Assembly: GCA_036782995.1 (NCBI GenBank) | Contig: DAIPXZ010000003.1 | Coordinates: 124,001-188,000, forward strand | DNA from: DAIPXZ01 sp036782995 | GTDB lineage: Bacteria > Bacillota > Clostridia > Saccharofermentanales > Saccharofermentanaceae | Direction of reading: 5' to 3' | DNA: 64,000 nucleotides | Shown: piece after piece, positions 34,635 through 44,645 of the stretch | How the letters are laid out: each line of letters begins with the position of its first letter | How positions within the stretch are numbered: the first letter of the stretch is position 1 | Program-made: the position numbers and the translations under genes | The notes under the pieces: generated by a model | Told to the model about the DNA's origin: nothing | The model's input: only the letters and a program-made list of their open reading frames with translations | The model's database searches: none

Positions 34635-37600
34635 ATGGGACTTACGGTTCTATATGGTGAACATCCATGTGATGTCAGCGATGATTGCTTATCCCGAATT
34701 TGTGATGAAGCCATTGCCTGGCCGACAAGACGTGGCTATCTCATTGTTCCGGAACAGAGTAAGGCGGATGTCGAGAGACGATATATCGAGATTTTAACCG
34801 AAAAGAAGAAGTCGATTCAATCTTCAGGATTTATGTTGATTGATATCGTGAGTTTTTCGAGATTTGCATATCGCATTATGTCTGAAGTTGGTGGCGCTCC
34901 GGGGTATTCCCCTGATGTTGTTGCTAAATCATTGCTCATTTATCGCATTCTCAAGGAAGAAAAAGACAATTTAACCACACTATCTGCTTTTTCGGATAAT
35001 GTGGGTTTTGTAGCCAAAATTGACGAAGTACTCGGTGATTTTGACCGCTATGGAATCACGGGCGATATGTTACTTTCACTGTCTTTAGAGAGCGAATCGG
35101 CTGGTTTTCGCGCGAAAACACATGATTTTGGTCTCTTAATGAATCGTTTGGCAGAAAAAAGAGCTGAATATGGCTTCGCATCCGACCGAAACACGTTAAA
35201 GCAGTTAATTTCGACATTGGAAACAGTCTCGAAGGGAGAGGCGAATGCTGATGCATGGCCGCTCAATCGACTTCGTTTTTTGAAGGATGCGTCGATTTGG
35301 GTTATGGGTTTCGCAGAGGATCGTTTCTTTACGCCGGAAGAATTGAAGCTCATCTCTTTACTTGAAGTAATCACAGAGAAGGTATGCGTAACGGCGCTTT
35401 CTCATTCGACGCAAGATGAGGATCCAACGGATATTACGTATTTTGGAAAAGCCGCGATTCGAGCGTTGCGAAAAGAGGTGCGGCATCCAATCACACTAAC
35501 GAAGACAGAAACAGCAAAACAACGTGCAACGGGCTTGGTACGTCTGTCCTCTTGTTTTGCCGCTCGGACGAATACGACGGAAACAGACGCGCCCCAGAAG
35601 GAGAACAAAGACATCCGTCTTTTGTTATTCCAGACACCCTTTGAGGAGATATCCTATATTGCGGCGACGATTCGAAAAAGGGTGGCATTGGATGGCATGC
35701 GTTATCGAGATTTTTCCATCGTTTTATGTGACGAAGAGAAATATCGCACACCGCTACATGCGGCCTTTGCGGAATATGGTCTGGATGCTTTTTTGGACCG
35801 AAGGCAAGCATTGTGCGCCACGTCGTGGATGCGGTATGTTTTGGCTCTTCTGGACTTGGCTGCATCAGGTGGAAAATATCAGTACTTAATGACCATTTTG
35901 AAGTCCGGCCTGTGCCCTTGCAACGATGAAGCGGTGAGTCGTTTTGAAAACTATTGCCTCGCTTATGGACTGGATAAACAATCACGCATCATGCGCCATT
36001 CGCTTTATGAATCAGAAGAAGGTAAGGCGATATGGACGGAAATGTCACCTGTTTTACAAACAATATTCACTCTTTCCAATTGTATGGCCGTTTCAAAATC
36101 ATGCAAGGAAAAGGCAACGATTCTTTTTGACCATTTGCAAACTAAGGGCGAGATTGTCGATGCACTGGCAAAAGAATGGGCAGACTCCTTACAACGAGAG
36201 GCGGCGCTCGGCTTGGTTGCATCCTATCAGGCGATGATGGATATTTTGGTTACGCTCTCCGGTGATTTAGGAGATTGCGATATGGAGATGGAAAATTTCC
36301 GTTCGACGATTCTCATCGGTATGGAAACGCAAAAGGCCGGGGCCATTCCGTCATTCATAGACCAAATTGAGGTCACTACGCCGTCGCTTGGCTACAAGAG
36401 ACGTACGAAGGTTATGTTTATCGTCGGCGCAAATCGCGGTAACTTCCCCTATTCAGCGATTTCTGAAGGATACCTGCGCGGTACAGAGCGACAGATGATT
36501 GCCGAGAAGCTATGTATCTCTTTCCCGAACAAGGCAAAAGATCAAGTGTACAAAGACTTTTTCACCGCATATGCGCTATTGGATTGTCCGACAGAGCAGC
36601 TTTACATGACGACACTTTCTAATGTTGAGCCGTCGTCGGTGATGCGATTTGCGCAAGAAATCATGCCGGAATTAGAGATAGAACGAATCCTTTCGTTATC
36701 GATGGATGACCCACGTCTTTATCAAAAGGAGCGCTTGATTGACTATTTACGCACCGTGATTTTGCGCGTTACTAACCCGAGCGACGATGAATTTATTGAG
36801 GCGATAGCACTTTGGAAAAAGTATTTTTCAGGTGAGAAGCTATTTACGGCAGATTCGGTATGTCATATTCAAATTCCAAAATCGCAAATGGAAGAGCGTT
36901 TCCATAATCGTTTGACGATGAGCGTCTCGCAAATCGAAAATTATGCTGCCTGTCCATACTCCTATTTTGCTGAGAAGGTACTTTCACTTTCGAAAAGACG
37001 TGAAGTGACGCCGGAGTATACCGAAACGGGAACGATTCTTCATCGTGTCATGGAGCTTGCGATGCAACAGATGACGCACGATTATTGGATGCAAGGCCAT
37101 AAGGACACTAAAGCATGGATCGATCAGTATTTATCCGCCGATATTCCGGAATGGAGTCGTCGTCTGGTTCGAAAGGCGGAAGCAGAAGGTGATTATGGAT
37201 ATGCCAAGGATGAGGCTCTGAAAACTGAGACAGAGATGAAGCTGACGCGTGTCGCCAGTCATACATTGGAAGGTATGTTGTATGGCTTGCAAAATGATAA
37301 TTACGTTCCTCGCTATTTCGAATGGAAATTCGGAGAAAAAGAAGATGGAAAACTCGAGCTTTCTTTGCCAACAGGGCAAAATGTCACATTCCGAGGCACG
37401 ATTGACCGCGTGGATATCAATGAGAATGAACATAGTTTCCGCGTGTTGGATTATAAAACCGGCAACAAGAAAGTGGAATACGACAAGCTATTTGCGGGAT
37501 TAAGCGTCCAGCTTCCGGCGTATACTTATGTTTTTGGTGCGTCACATCCAGAATGGTTGCCGAAAAAGGCAGGATACATTCACGTTTCCACATCGGATAC

Positions 37601-37991
37601 CAAGGACGATACATTGGAGCAAGATTACAAGTCAGATACTATTCGAGATTTGGCTCTCAAATCGCGTGAAAAGTTAACGAAGCCATCCTTGATTGACGGC
37701 GAACCGAAGGACATGGCGGCGATTGGACGACATGCCATTCATGCCATTGAAAAGTCTTGTACATCGCTTTTTGAAGGGAAATTCGATCCGACCCCCGCAA
37801 AAATCGAGGGAAAACCAGCCGCTAGACAATGTAAGGACTGCGAGTATCGCATGGTTTGCAGCGGTTCATGGGAGAATCCGAGATACAGAAGAATTCCGAA
37901 GCTTCAGGATACGAGAGATGAAGGTGGCATGAAGAAAAAGGCCTACGATATTTTTTTGGAAAACATTAGTGAAGAGGAGAAAAACCGATGA
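34635..37991 (+). CDS. addB: ATP-dependent helicase/nuclease subunit B
   Basis: AddB (1118 aa) of the AddAB complex for double-strand break resection. The N-terminal half is a degenerate helicase. The C-terminal nuclease domain has GTIDRVD and VLDYKTG. Cysteines matching the 4Fe-4S staple are visible: YAACPYSYF and, near the end, CKDCEYRMVC (C-x2-C-x5-C). AGGAGG precedes the ATG; the gene overlaps addA by ATGA. Confidence 0.93.
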   Translation: MGLTVLYGEHPCDVSDDCLSRICDEAIAWPTRRGYLIVPEQSKADVERRYIEILTEKKKSIQSSGFMLIDIVSFSRFAYRIMSEVGGAPGYSPDVVAKSLLIYRILKEEKDNLTTLSAFSDNVGFVAKIDEVLGDFDRYGITGDMLLSLSLESESAGFRAKTHDFGLLMNRLAEKRAEYGFASDRNTLKQLISTLETVSKGEANADAWPLNRLRFLKDASIWVMGFAEDRFFTPEELKLISLLEVITEKVCVTALSHSTQDEDPTDITYFGKAAIRALRKEVRHPITLTKTETAKQRATGLVRLSSCFAARTNTTETDAPQKENKDIRLLLFQTPFEEISYIAATIRKRVALDGMRYRDFSIVLCDEEKYRTPLHAAFAEYGLDAFLDRRQALCATSWMRYVLALLDLAASGGKYQYLMTILKSGLCPCNDEAVSRFENYCLAYGLDKQSRIMRHSLYESEEGKAIWTEMSPVLQTIFTLSNCMAVSKSCKEKATILFDHLQTKGEIVDALAKEWADSLQREAALGLVASYQAMMDILVTLSGDLGDCDMEMENFRSTILIGMETQKAGAIPSFIDQIEVTTPSLGYKRRTKVMFIVGANRGNFPYSAISEGYLRGTERQMIAEKLCISFPNKAKDQVYKDFFTAYALLDCPTEQLYMTTLSNVEPSSVMRFAQEIMPELEIERILSLSMDDPRLYQKERLIDYLRTVILRVTNPSDDEFIEAIALWKKYFSGEKLFTADSVCHIQIPKSQMEERFHNRLTMSVSQIENYAACPYSYFAEKVLSLSKRREVTPEYTETGTILHRVMELAMQQMTHDYWMQGHKDTKAWIDQYLSADIPEWSRRLVRKAEAEGDYGYAKDEALKTETEMKLTRVASHTLEGMLYGLQNDNYVPRYFEWKFGEKEDGKLELSLPTGQNVTFRGTIDRVDINENEHSFRVLDYKTGNKKVEYDKLFAGLSVQLPAYTYVFGASHPEWLPKKAGYIHVSTSDTKDDTLEQDYKSDTIRDLALKSREKLTKPSLIDGEPKDMAAIGRHAIHAIEKSCTSLFEGKFDPTPAKIEGKPAARQCKDCEYRMVCSGSWENPRYRRIPKLQDTRDEGGMKKKAYDIFLENISEEEKNR

Positions 37992-40900
37992 AGCTGACAA
38001 AACAACAACAAGCTGTCGTTGATGCACCGCGTGGCAATATTTTGGTCAGTGCGGCAGCAGGATCGGGCAAAACCTCTGTCATGACGGAAAGAATCGCTCG
38101 CCGCATCATGAGTAAAGATCTCAGTGTAGATCGCATGTTGGTCATGACATTTACCAATGCGGCAGCTGCAAATATGAGTGCAAAAATGGAGAAACGATTG
38201 CGTGCGGAGCTAAATAGTGCGTTATCAAATGAACAAAGGCAATACATCAATGAACAAATCTCTCTTTTGCCAGCGGCTCATATCTCGACGATTCATGCAT
38301 TTTGCAATGAAGTAATCGGCAATTTCAGTTTTGAGGCCCGTGATCAGCAAGGGGAACTTCTCATTCTTCCGGGAAGCGCTATTCTCGACCAAGTGCGCAC
38401 AAATGAGCTGTTGAGTGAATCATTTGATGAAGTTTTTCGAAAAATATACGATCTCTATCTTGAGGCTCGTAAGGAGCAGCCGGAGACTCCTTCTGACGAC
38501 CTGACTGCTCCGGTAAAAGGGCAATCAAATAGAATCATCTCCGAACAATCCTTTGGCGGGCAAGCTGTACCGCATTTCGGTACGAGCGGATTTCCTTTTA
38601 CCTTGGATGACGAAAAGCTTCTGTTTTTTGACTGGACAGAGTCGATGACACAGATGATTACGGCCTTTGGCGGTAAGCGCGATAACGATAGCCTAAAAGA
38701 AGAGATGGGCAAGCAATTAGCGTATTTGCGAAGTCTTCCGGATTATGAAAAATGGGTACAAAAGGCATTGCAAAAGAAGAAGTTTGCGGCATTTCATTTC
38801 TCGGAATCGGATACCGCGAAGCAGATACTCGCTCATATCGATGCACTTTTCGAGCGTTGTATGCCTGTGGTTCGTGAGCTTCAAAAAGCTGTGGATGATG
38901 TTATCTTTGTGAAAAAAGGAAATGAAGAGCGACGCGCTTCTTTTCATGCGTGGTTTGATGCCGTCGAAACCGCATATCAGAAACGACAATCGAAGGCTTT
39001 CCAGACGTATGCAGATTTCTATGAGTACGCGCAAACGTATTCTTCTATGGATTTTCCGACATATCGAAAGAATCAGGATTCTGCTTTGTTGGATTTCGAT
39101 GCGAAGATTGCACCATTTTGGGAAATTGCTTATGCATTGTTTGGAAAAACAGCGAACAAGACGCGTTTAAAGAACGAAAGCGAGGGTACACCGCGATTCT
39201 TCTTCGGAAAAAGTGAAGCACAGACAGAAGAAGAGCTTCAACATATGGTGCCCTATTATTCTCGCTATTTTGAAGTTATTTTGGCTGTGGATGCGTTGTA
39301 TAAAGAGAAAAAACGTGCGATTCATAGTATCGATTTTGCCGATCAGGAACAAATTGCATTAGCGTTATTGCGAAAAGAAGAAGTCGCAGGCTATTATCGT
39401 GAGCTTTTCGACGAAATCTATATTGATGAGTACCAAGACAACAGTGGAGTGCAGGATGCCATCGTTGGAAGGATTTCGAAGGATAATGTCTTTTTTGTCG
39501 GTGACGTGAAGCAAAGCATTTATCGATTCCGTCATGCAAAACCGGAGATGTTCATGAAACGTCGTGCTTCCTACGCGAAGCACGAGAACGGCACATTATT
39601 TGAACTGAACAGTAACTTTCGAAGTGTCCCTGGCGTCATCGCGTTCGTCAATGATCTTTTCTTTCAACTGATGAGTGAATCGTATGCAGGCATCGAATAT
39701 GATGAGTCACACATGTTAATAGCCAATCGAGATGCACAAAATGACGGCGAGGCGACTTGCGAGCTCTTGCTTGTCGAACATGCCGACATTTCCGATGCTA
39801 CGCCTGAAAATGGCAGAGCTGATGATTCTGCGGACGAAAATGCTACGGAAATCGAGGACTCTTCATCAGCTCCAGAAGAGGAAGATTCAACACGAATCGA
39901 TTGTGAAGCGTTGGCTATTGCGAAGAAGCTCCAAAGTCTGGCGCAAAGAGAGGATTTTTCATGGTCACAATGTGTGGTCATGACGGCGACGAATGCATCG
40001 GCTTCCAGTGTTGCAAAGAAGCTGCAGGAATGTGGTATTCCGGCGCAAGGCCCATCCATCGAAGACATTTTTTCCAACCGAGATATTCATTTGTGGCTCA
40101 ACTTGATGCGTGTTACGGATAATCCGATGCAAGATATTCCTTTTGCATCTGTATTGAAAGCCCCTTTCCAGCAAACCGGATATACCGATGCGGATTTGAT
40201 GGAGATTTACTTAAAAGGCCACATCAAACAGGATACGAATGCCGGCACGAAAACACTTCTTTATCACCGTGTGACAGCCTATATCGATGAGCATCAGGAC
40301 CTATTGGCTTTTCGTCTCAATCAAACCATGGAATGGCTCCGTCAATTGAAAAAGATGTCGATGCAAATGACACTTTCCGAATGGCTGATGCATACATATG
40401 TGCAAACCCGCTACCTCGATACGATTTCCTCGCAGGCCAGTTATGAATCACGCAAGAATGCGTTGATTGCATTCCGCGAATGGGCGGGCTCATTTGACCG
40501 TTCTCGTCGTACCGGCCTTTATACATTCGTGCAGTATGTAGAGGCCCTAGTCAAGCAAAAAGCTAAGACGACGGATATTGAGCTCTCCGATCCGGTAGAA
40601 AATGTTGTTAGTTGTATGACAATTCATAAGAGCAAGGGTCTCGAGTTCGAATATGTTTTTCTTTGTGGTATGGATCGAAAGACAACGCACGCCGGGAGCT
40701 CGAAGGTATTGCTTTCCGAAAATGGTGACATCGCCTCTTCATATTACGATAATGATGCGGCACTTTATTTTGATACGCACGACTATTTCTTGTTAAAACG
40801 CCGTGAATTCCTGGCGGAACAAGCCGAGCTGTTACGCGTGCTTTATGTCGCATTTACACGTGCGATGAATCGATTGTTTATTGTTTGCGATTTGAAGCGT

Positions 40901-41977
40901 GGTAAGCAAGATGAGCTGGATGGATTCTCGTCCATCGGGAAAATTTTCACACTCCGTGAGGAACATATTCCCGATACGCTCATGGAGAAGCTTAATAACC
41001 ATTGGAAAATGACCGTTGCCGGATTGATTCGTAATCCGAAAACGCCCGTATTCCGTCTTTTTCCGTCGCTTTCCGAGGCGAACCAAGCGGTTTTTTCTTC
41101 GGTTGCTACGAAACGCACCTCCGATGTGGCATATCAATTCATTTCACATTCTTCGGTGCTGGAAATACCCAAAGAAAACATGCAAGATGCGTCAAAGCTT
41201 GACTGCGATGTTAACCATTTCATGCAAGTGACGGATGTGGACACTGTTCTTGCTTCATCGCAATGGTGTTCGTTCACCGAACAGCTCCTCGCTTCTGATA
41301 AAGTGAAGCCGGAAATGAATGTGCCATCCAAAACAACGGTAAGTGAAATGAAGCGACTCTTAAGTGATTCGGGAGACGAAGAAGGACGTGCAGCGTCAAT
41401 CAATTTGCATGTTCGAGATTATTCAACGGTTGCATCCGGACAAATGGATGCAGCAACGAAGGGAACACTTCTTCATAGCGTGTGGCAATATCTCGATTAT
41501 TCGTCGCTTTATACACGACGAGATTCGATTGATTGGCATGCCGAAATACAAAGATTAAGTGAATACAAAATGATTCTTCCCGATCATATGGATATCGTTC
41601 TTAAATATGAAAAGCAGCTCGATGCCTTTACTCGAAGCGAGCTATGCGCGCGTATCGTGGCGTCGGAATCTCGAAAAGAATGTGGACCGTATAAGGAGAT
41701 TCCTTTTGCACTTGCGCATCCGACCGAAGACGGTTCATTTACGCTCGTGCAAGGTATGATTGATTGCTGGTTTGTCGATGATGATGGGCAGGCAGTATTA
41801 ATCGACTATAAGTCGGATCGGTTATCCGGTACGTATGAGGAGAGAGTCGACACACTTCGAAATAAATATGCTGTTCAATTGGATACGTATGCTAAGGCGA
41901 TAACGGCGGCGACGGGGAAGATTGTTAAAGAGAAGACGATATGGTCGATTGAGGACGCGTGCGCTTACTCTCTCTGA
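37988..41977 (+). CDS. addA: ATP-dependent helicase/nuclease subunit A
   Basis: AddA (1329 aa): UvrD-type helicase with C-terminal nuclease. Walker A AAAGSGKTSVMTERI near residue 23, VMTFTNAAAANM (motif Ia), IDEYQDNS (motif II), GDVKQSIYRFRHA (motif III), MTIHKSKGLEFEYVFL (motif V) and LYVAFTRAMNRL (motif VI). The nuclease has QGMIDCWF and VLIDYKSDR. An acidic insert (about residues 600-645, Asp/Glu/Ser-rich) lies after TCELLLVEH. The 3' end overlaps the convergent tadA by 53 bases. Confidence 0.96.
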   Translation: MKLTKQQQAVVDAPRGNILVSAAAGSGKTSVMTERIARRIMSKDLSVDRMLVMTFTNAAAANMSAKMEKRLRAELNSALSNEQRQYINEQISLLPAAHISTIHAFCNEVIGNFSFEARDQQGELLILPGSAILDQVRTNELLSESFDEVFRKIYDLYLEARKEQPETPSDDLTAPVKGQSNRIISEQSFGGQAVPHFGTSGFPFTLDDEKLLFFDWTESMTQMITAFGGKRDNDSLKEEMGKQLAYLRSLPDYEKWVQKALQKKKFAAFHFSESDTAKQILAHIDALFERCMPVVRELQKAVDDVIFVKKGNEERRASFHAWFDAVETAYQKRQSKAFQTYADFYEYAQTYSSMDFPTYRKNQDSALLDFDAKIAPFWEIAYALFGKTANKTRLKNESEGTPRFFFGKSEAQTEEELQHMVPYYSRYFEVILAVDALYKEKKRAIHSIDFADQEQIALALLRKEEVAGYYRELFDEIYIDEYQDNSGVQDAIVGRISKDNVFFVGDVKQSIYRFRHAKPEMFMKRRASYAKHENGTLFELNSNFRSVPGVIAFVNDLFFQLMSESYAGIEYDESHMLIANRDAQNDGEATCELLLVEHADISDATPENGRADDSADENATEIEDSSSAPEEEDSTRIDCEALAIAKKLQSLAQREDFSWSQCVVMTATNASASSVAKKLQECGIPAQGPSIEDIFSNRDIHLWLNLMRVTDNPMQDIPFASVLKAPFQQTGYTDADLMEIYLKGHIKQDTNAGTKTLLYHRVTAYIDEHQDLLAFRLNQTMEWLRQLKKMSMQMTLSEWLMHTYVQTRYLDTISSQASYESRKNALIAFREWAGSFDRSRRTGLYTFVQYVEALVKQKAKTTDIELSDPVENVVSCMTIHKSKGLEFEYVFLCGMDRKTTHAGSSKVLLSENGDIASSYYDNDAALYFDTHDYFLLKRREFLAEQAELLRVLYVAFTRAMNRLFIVCDLKRGKQDELDGFSSIGKIFTLREEHIPDTLMEKLNNHWKMTVAGLIRNPKTPVFRLFPSLSEANQAVFSSVATKRTSDVAYQFISHSSVLEIPKENMQDASKLDCDVNHFMQVTDVDTVLASSQWCSFTEQLLASDKVKPEMNVPSKTTVSEMKRLLSDSGDEEGRAASINLHVRDYSTVASGQMDAATKGTLLHSVWQYLDYSSLYTRRDSIDWHAEIQRLSEYKMILPDHMDIVLKYEKQLDAFTRSELCARIVASESRKECGPYKEIPFALAHPTEDGSFTLVQGMIDCWFVDDDGQAVLIDYKSDRLSGTYEERVDTLRNKYAVQLDTYAKAITAATGKIVKEKTIWSIEDACAYSL

Positions 41978-42452
41978 GCTCTTTAAAGAAAGAGGTTAGC
42001 ATAGTACTCGCCTCATTTTCCAGAATCCCGCCAGTATATTCCACGTGATGATTATGCGGTAAATCAAAAATGTGATTCACGGAGACTACCGCTCCGCCCT
42101 TCGGGTCGAATGCACCAAAATAGACGTGACGAATATGGGATTGAATGATAGCGCCCGCGCACATGTAGCAGGGCTCCAGTGTGACAAACAAATCGCAATC
42201 GAAGAGATGCCATGCGCCCATCTTTTTACACGCTTTTGATATGGCAATCATCTCGGCATGAAGGGTCGCATCTTTCTTGGTTTGACGCAAATTGTGTGCG
42301 GTGGCAATGATTTTACCGTCATGAACGATGACCGCTCCAATGGGTGCTTCACCAATGGCGGCGGCTTTTTCTGCTTCGCGAAGAGCTCTTCGCATGATTT
42401 TCTCGGCGAAAAGTGATTCTTCGAAAGATATTTCATCCGACGGAATTGCCAT
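41925..42452 (-). CDS. tadA: tRNA(adenine34) deaminase
   Basis: TadA (175 aa) converts A34 to inosine in tRNA-Arg(ACG). The zinc/catalytic HAE is in ATLHAEMIAI, and the second zinc motif PCYMC is in LEPCYMCAGAI, followed by HVYFGAFDPKGGAV. ATG at 42452 is chosen for AAAGGG upstream; the ORF extends 17 codons further. The last 17 codons are antisense to the end of addA. Confidence 0.94.
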   Translation of the reverse strand: MAIPSDEISFEESLFAEKIMRRALREAEKAAAIGEAPIGAVIVHDGKIIATAHNLRQTKKDATLHAEMIAISKACKKMGAWHLFDCDLFVTLEPCYMCAGAIIQSHIRHVYFGAFDPKGGAVVSVNHIFDLPHNHHVEYTGGILENEASTMLTSFFKELRESKRTRPQSTISSSL

Positions 42453-42552
42453 TTTGGTGCCCTTTCTCAAAGCTAATTTGACCCGATTGCGTTTCGTCCG
42501 CAAAATCGGACGAAAAAAAACGGGAAGTATTTGAAAAAAGTGGGGAATATGT

Positions 42553-42581
42553 TTGCGTATAGCACGCCAAACGTTTATAAT
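42553..42581 (+). promoter_or_regulatory. Promoter of the zinc-ribbon membrane protein gene
   Basis: TTGCGT (42553-42558), 17 bases, TATAAT (42576-42581). Confidence 0.8.
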
Positions 42582-42644
42582 ATACTCTGCTTACTTGTGG
42601 AATTATACCCTTTTGTGAGCGAATATGCAAAGGATGGTTATCTG

Positions 42645-43379
42645 ATGGCTACAGCACACGGTATTTGTAAGAATTGTGGTTCGTTAATTGTATTGGATTC
42701 CAAAGAAGAATTATGTGAATGTTTATTTTGCGATTGCGTTTTTCCTGCAGAGGAGGCTATTCGCATCTACAATAATCCGGAAGGCGTGACTTTCCCGAAC
42801 GAAAAGCAACCAAAACGTGAAGGTGTTAAACGTTATAATGCGACACCGGTTTTCACTGATCCGATTCCCGCTGCAATCAAGAGTAGTGCAAAGACAGATG
42901 GGAACAATAACGGAGAGAAGCTTTTCGAGATTACTGCCAAGGACGTTAAGGCACCTAAGAAAGTGAAGATTATCATCGCCGCGGCTTGCACGGGCTTCGT
43001 GGTTTTAATTGTTTCGATTTTCCTGCCGCTTTATTTATCACGCATGTCACATCGCGACGCAATCACCAAGCGAATTGATGAATGCTTTACCGATATCACG
43101 GTGGATGTTACCGAGGAGAACGGATATGCTGTCGGGTATCGCTTGGGTGGTCAGACAAATGGTGAATTCACAGTAATTACCAATGACACATTGAATGATG
43201 CTAAGGCACTTGCCGTATATGAGGCATATTGCGCATTACGCGCTGACGAATACGGGTATGATTCCTCGGATAAGGCCTATGATGATGTAACAGTCACCAT
43301 TTATTCAAACGAAGCATCGTATACCATCGATGATGGCGGAAAGGTCTCATCGACAGCTTATGAATCAGAGGAGAATTAA
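42645..43379 (+). CDS. Membrane protein with N-terminal zinc ribbon
   Basis: I know no specific function for this 244-aa protein. An N-terminal zinc ribbon (CKNCG, then CECLFCDC, residues about 8-33) faces the cytoplasm; after a charged linker, one transmembrane helix (about 110-132) is followed by an extracytoplasmic domain of about 110 residues. Similar zinc-ribbon/single-helix proteins are common in Clostridia. ATG at 42645 is taken because the promoter lies downstream of the earlier in-frame start at 42531. rpoD follows after 166 bases. Confidence 0.75.
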   Translation: MATAHGICKNCGSLIVLDSKEELCECLFCDCVFPAEEAIRIYNNPEGVTFPNEKQPKREGVKRYNATPVFTDPIPAAIKSSAKTDGNNNGEKLFEITAKDVKAPKKVKIIIAAACTGFVVLIVSIFLPLYLSRMSHRDAITKRIDECFTDITVDVTEENGYAVGYRLGGQTNGEFTVITNDTLNDAKALAVYEAYCALRADEYGYDSSDKAYDDVTVTIYSNEASYTIDDGGKVSSTAYESEEN

Positions 43380-43545
43380 TCCTTTTTCGAGTGGAACCGG
43401 ATTCATACCTCAATGACCAACGCGCCATTGCCCATATGGCACACAAGAAGTGATTTTTACGCGCTTACGGTATTGTTGAATGAATTGATGAAAGTCGAAT
43501 CGAGGATGTTTCGATAGCGAATCTTTACAGAATAAGGAGTTATTT

Positions 43546-44613
43546 ATGGCCAGTGATTTTTCATTTATATTGCAAAAGTTGGAAAACAAGGCGGCTGCAA
43601 ACGCAAATTCCATTTCTTCCATAGACATCATGAATGCCATCGACGAGAACGGCGGTGACCCGGAATTGGTCGATAAGCTATTCGACGAACTCGAAGCAAA
43701 GGGCGTAAATGTCACGGCAGAAACGAGCGTCGAAGATGATGCCATCCGCGATATTGATTTAAATGCAGGTACACAAGAAAGTGCCGGTATGGATGACCCC
43801 GTTCGCATGTATTTGAAGGAAATCGGAAAGGTTTCTTTGCTTACTGCAGAACAGGAACAGAATTTGGCGCAACGCATGTTGACTGGTGACGAAGAGGCAA
43901 AAGAACAATTAATCGAAGCGAACCTTCGCTTGGTCGTATCGATTGCAAAACGTTATCTCGGACGCGGCATGCACTTCCTTGATTTGATTCAAGAGGGTAA
44001 TTTAGGTCTTATTAAGGCGGTTGATAAGTTCGACCATACGAAGGGATTTAAGTTCAGTACATATGCGACATGGTGGATTCGCCAAGCGATTACGCGTGCA
44101 ATTGCCGACCAAGCAAGAACTATCCGTATCCCTGTTCATATGGTAGAAACGATTAACCGTTTGGTTCGTGAGCAACGTACATTGATTCAGGAACTAGGCC
44201 GTGAGCCTACTGTTGAGGAGCTGGCGGAACGTATGTCAATGTCAGTCGAGAAGGTACGTGAAATACAAAAGATTTCGCAAGAACCGGTATCTCTTGAGAA
44301 GCCGATCGGCGAAGAAGAAGATAGTCACTTAGGCGACTTCATTCCGGATGATGACGCTATGTCACCAGCGGATCAGGTAGCTTATACCTTGCTAAAAGAA
44401 CAGCTTCTCGAAGCAATGAACAGCCTGACATCCCGTGAGGAAAAGGTTCTTCGTCTCCGCTTCGGACTTGATGACGGACGCCAGCGTACCTTGGAGGAAG
44501 TTGGTCGTGAATTTAACGTTACTCGTGAACGTATTCGTCAAATCGAAGCAAAGGCATTACGTAAGCTACGTCACCCGAGCCGTAGCAAGAAGCTAAAAGA
44601 CTACATCGATTAA
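43546..44613 (+). CDS. rpoD: Primary sigma factor RpoD/SigA
   Basis: Vegetative sigma factor (355 aa). It has region 1.2 (DDPVRMYLKEIGKVSLLT), region 2 (ANLRLVVSIAKRYLGRGM, KFSTYATWWIRQAI, the core-binding and -10 binding stretch), region 3 and region 4.2 (LEEVGREFNVTRERIRQIEAKALRKLRHPSRS, in parts). Region 1.1 is short. AAGGAG precedes the ATG. dnaG, a common neighbour, is absent. The promoters listed here fit this factor. Confidence 0.97.
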   Translation: MASDFSFILQKLENKAAANANSISSIDIMNAIDENGGDPELVDKLFDELEAKGVNVTAETSVEDDAIRDIDLNAGTQESAGMDDPVRMYLKEIGKVSLLTAEQEQNLAQRMLTGDEEAKEQLIEANLRLVVSIAKRYLGRGMHFLDLIQEGNLGLIKAVDKFDHTKGFKFSTYATWWIRQAITRAIADQARTIRIPVHMVETINRLVREQRTLIQELGREPTVEELAERMSMSVEKVREIQKISQEPVSLEKPIGEEEDSHLGDFIPDDDAMSPADQVAYTLLKEQLLEAMNSLTSREEKVLRLRFGLDDGRQRTLEEVGREFNVTRERIRQIEAKALRKLRHPSRSKKLKDYID

Positions 44614-44645
44614 TACCCGTTAAAGACAGGTCTTTTGGGGGTACC

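Noticed and set aside
42531..43379. Longer zinc-ribbon protein starting at 42531
   Set aside because: That start lies upstream of the consensus promoter at 42553-42581.
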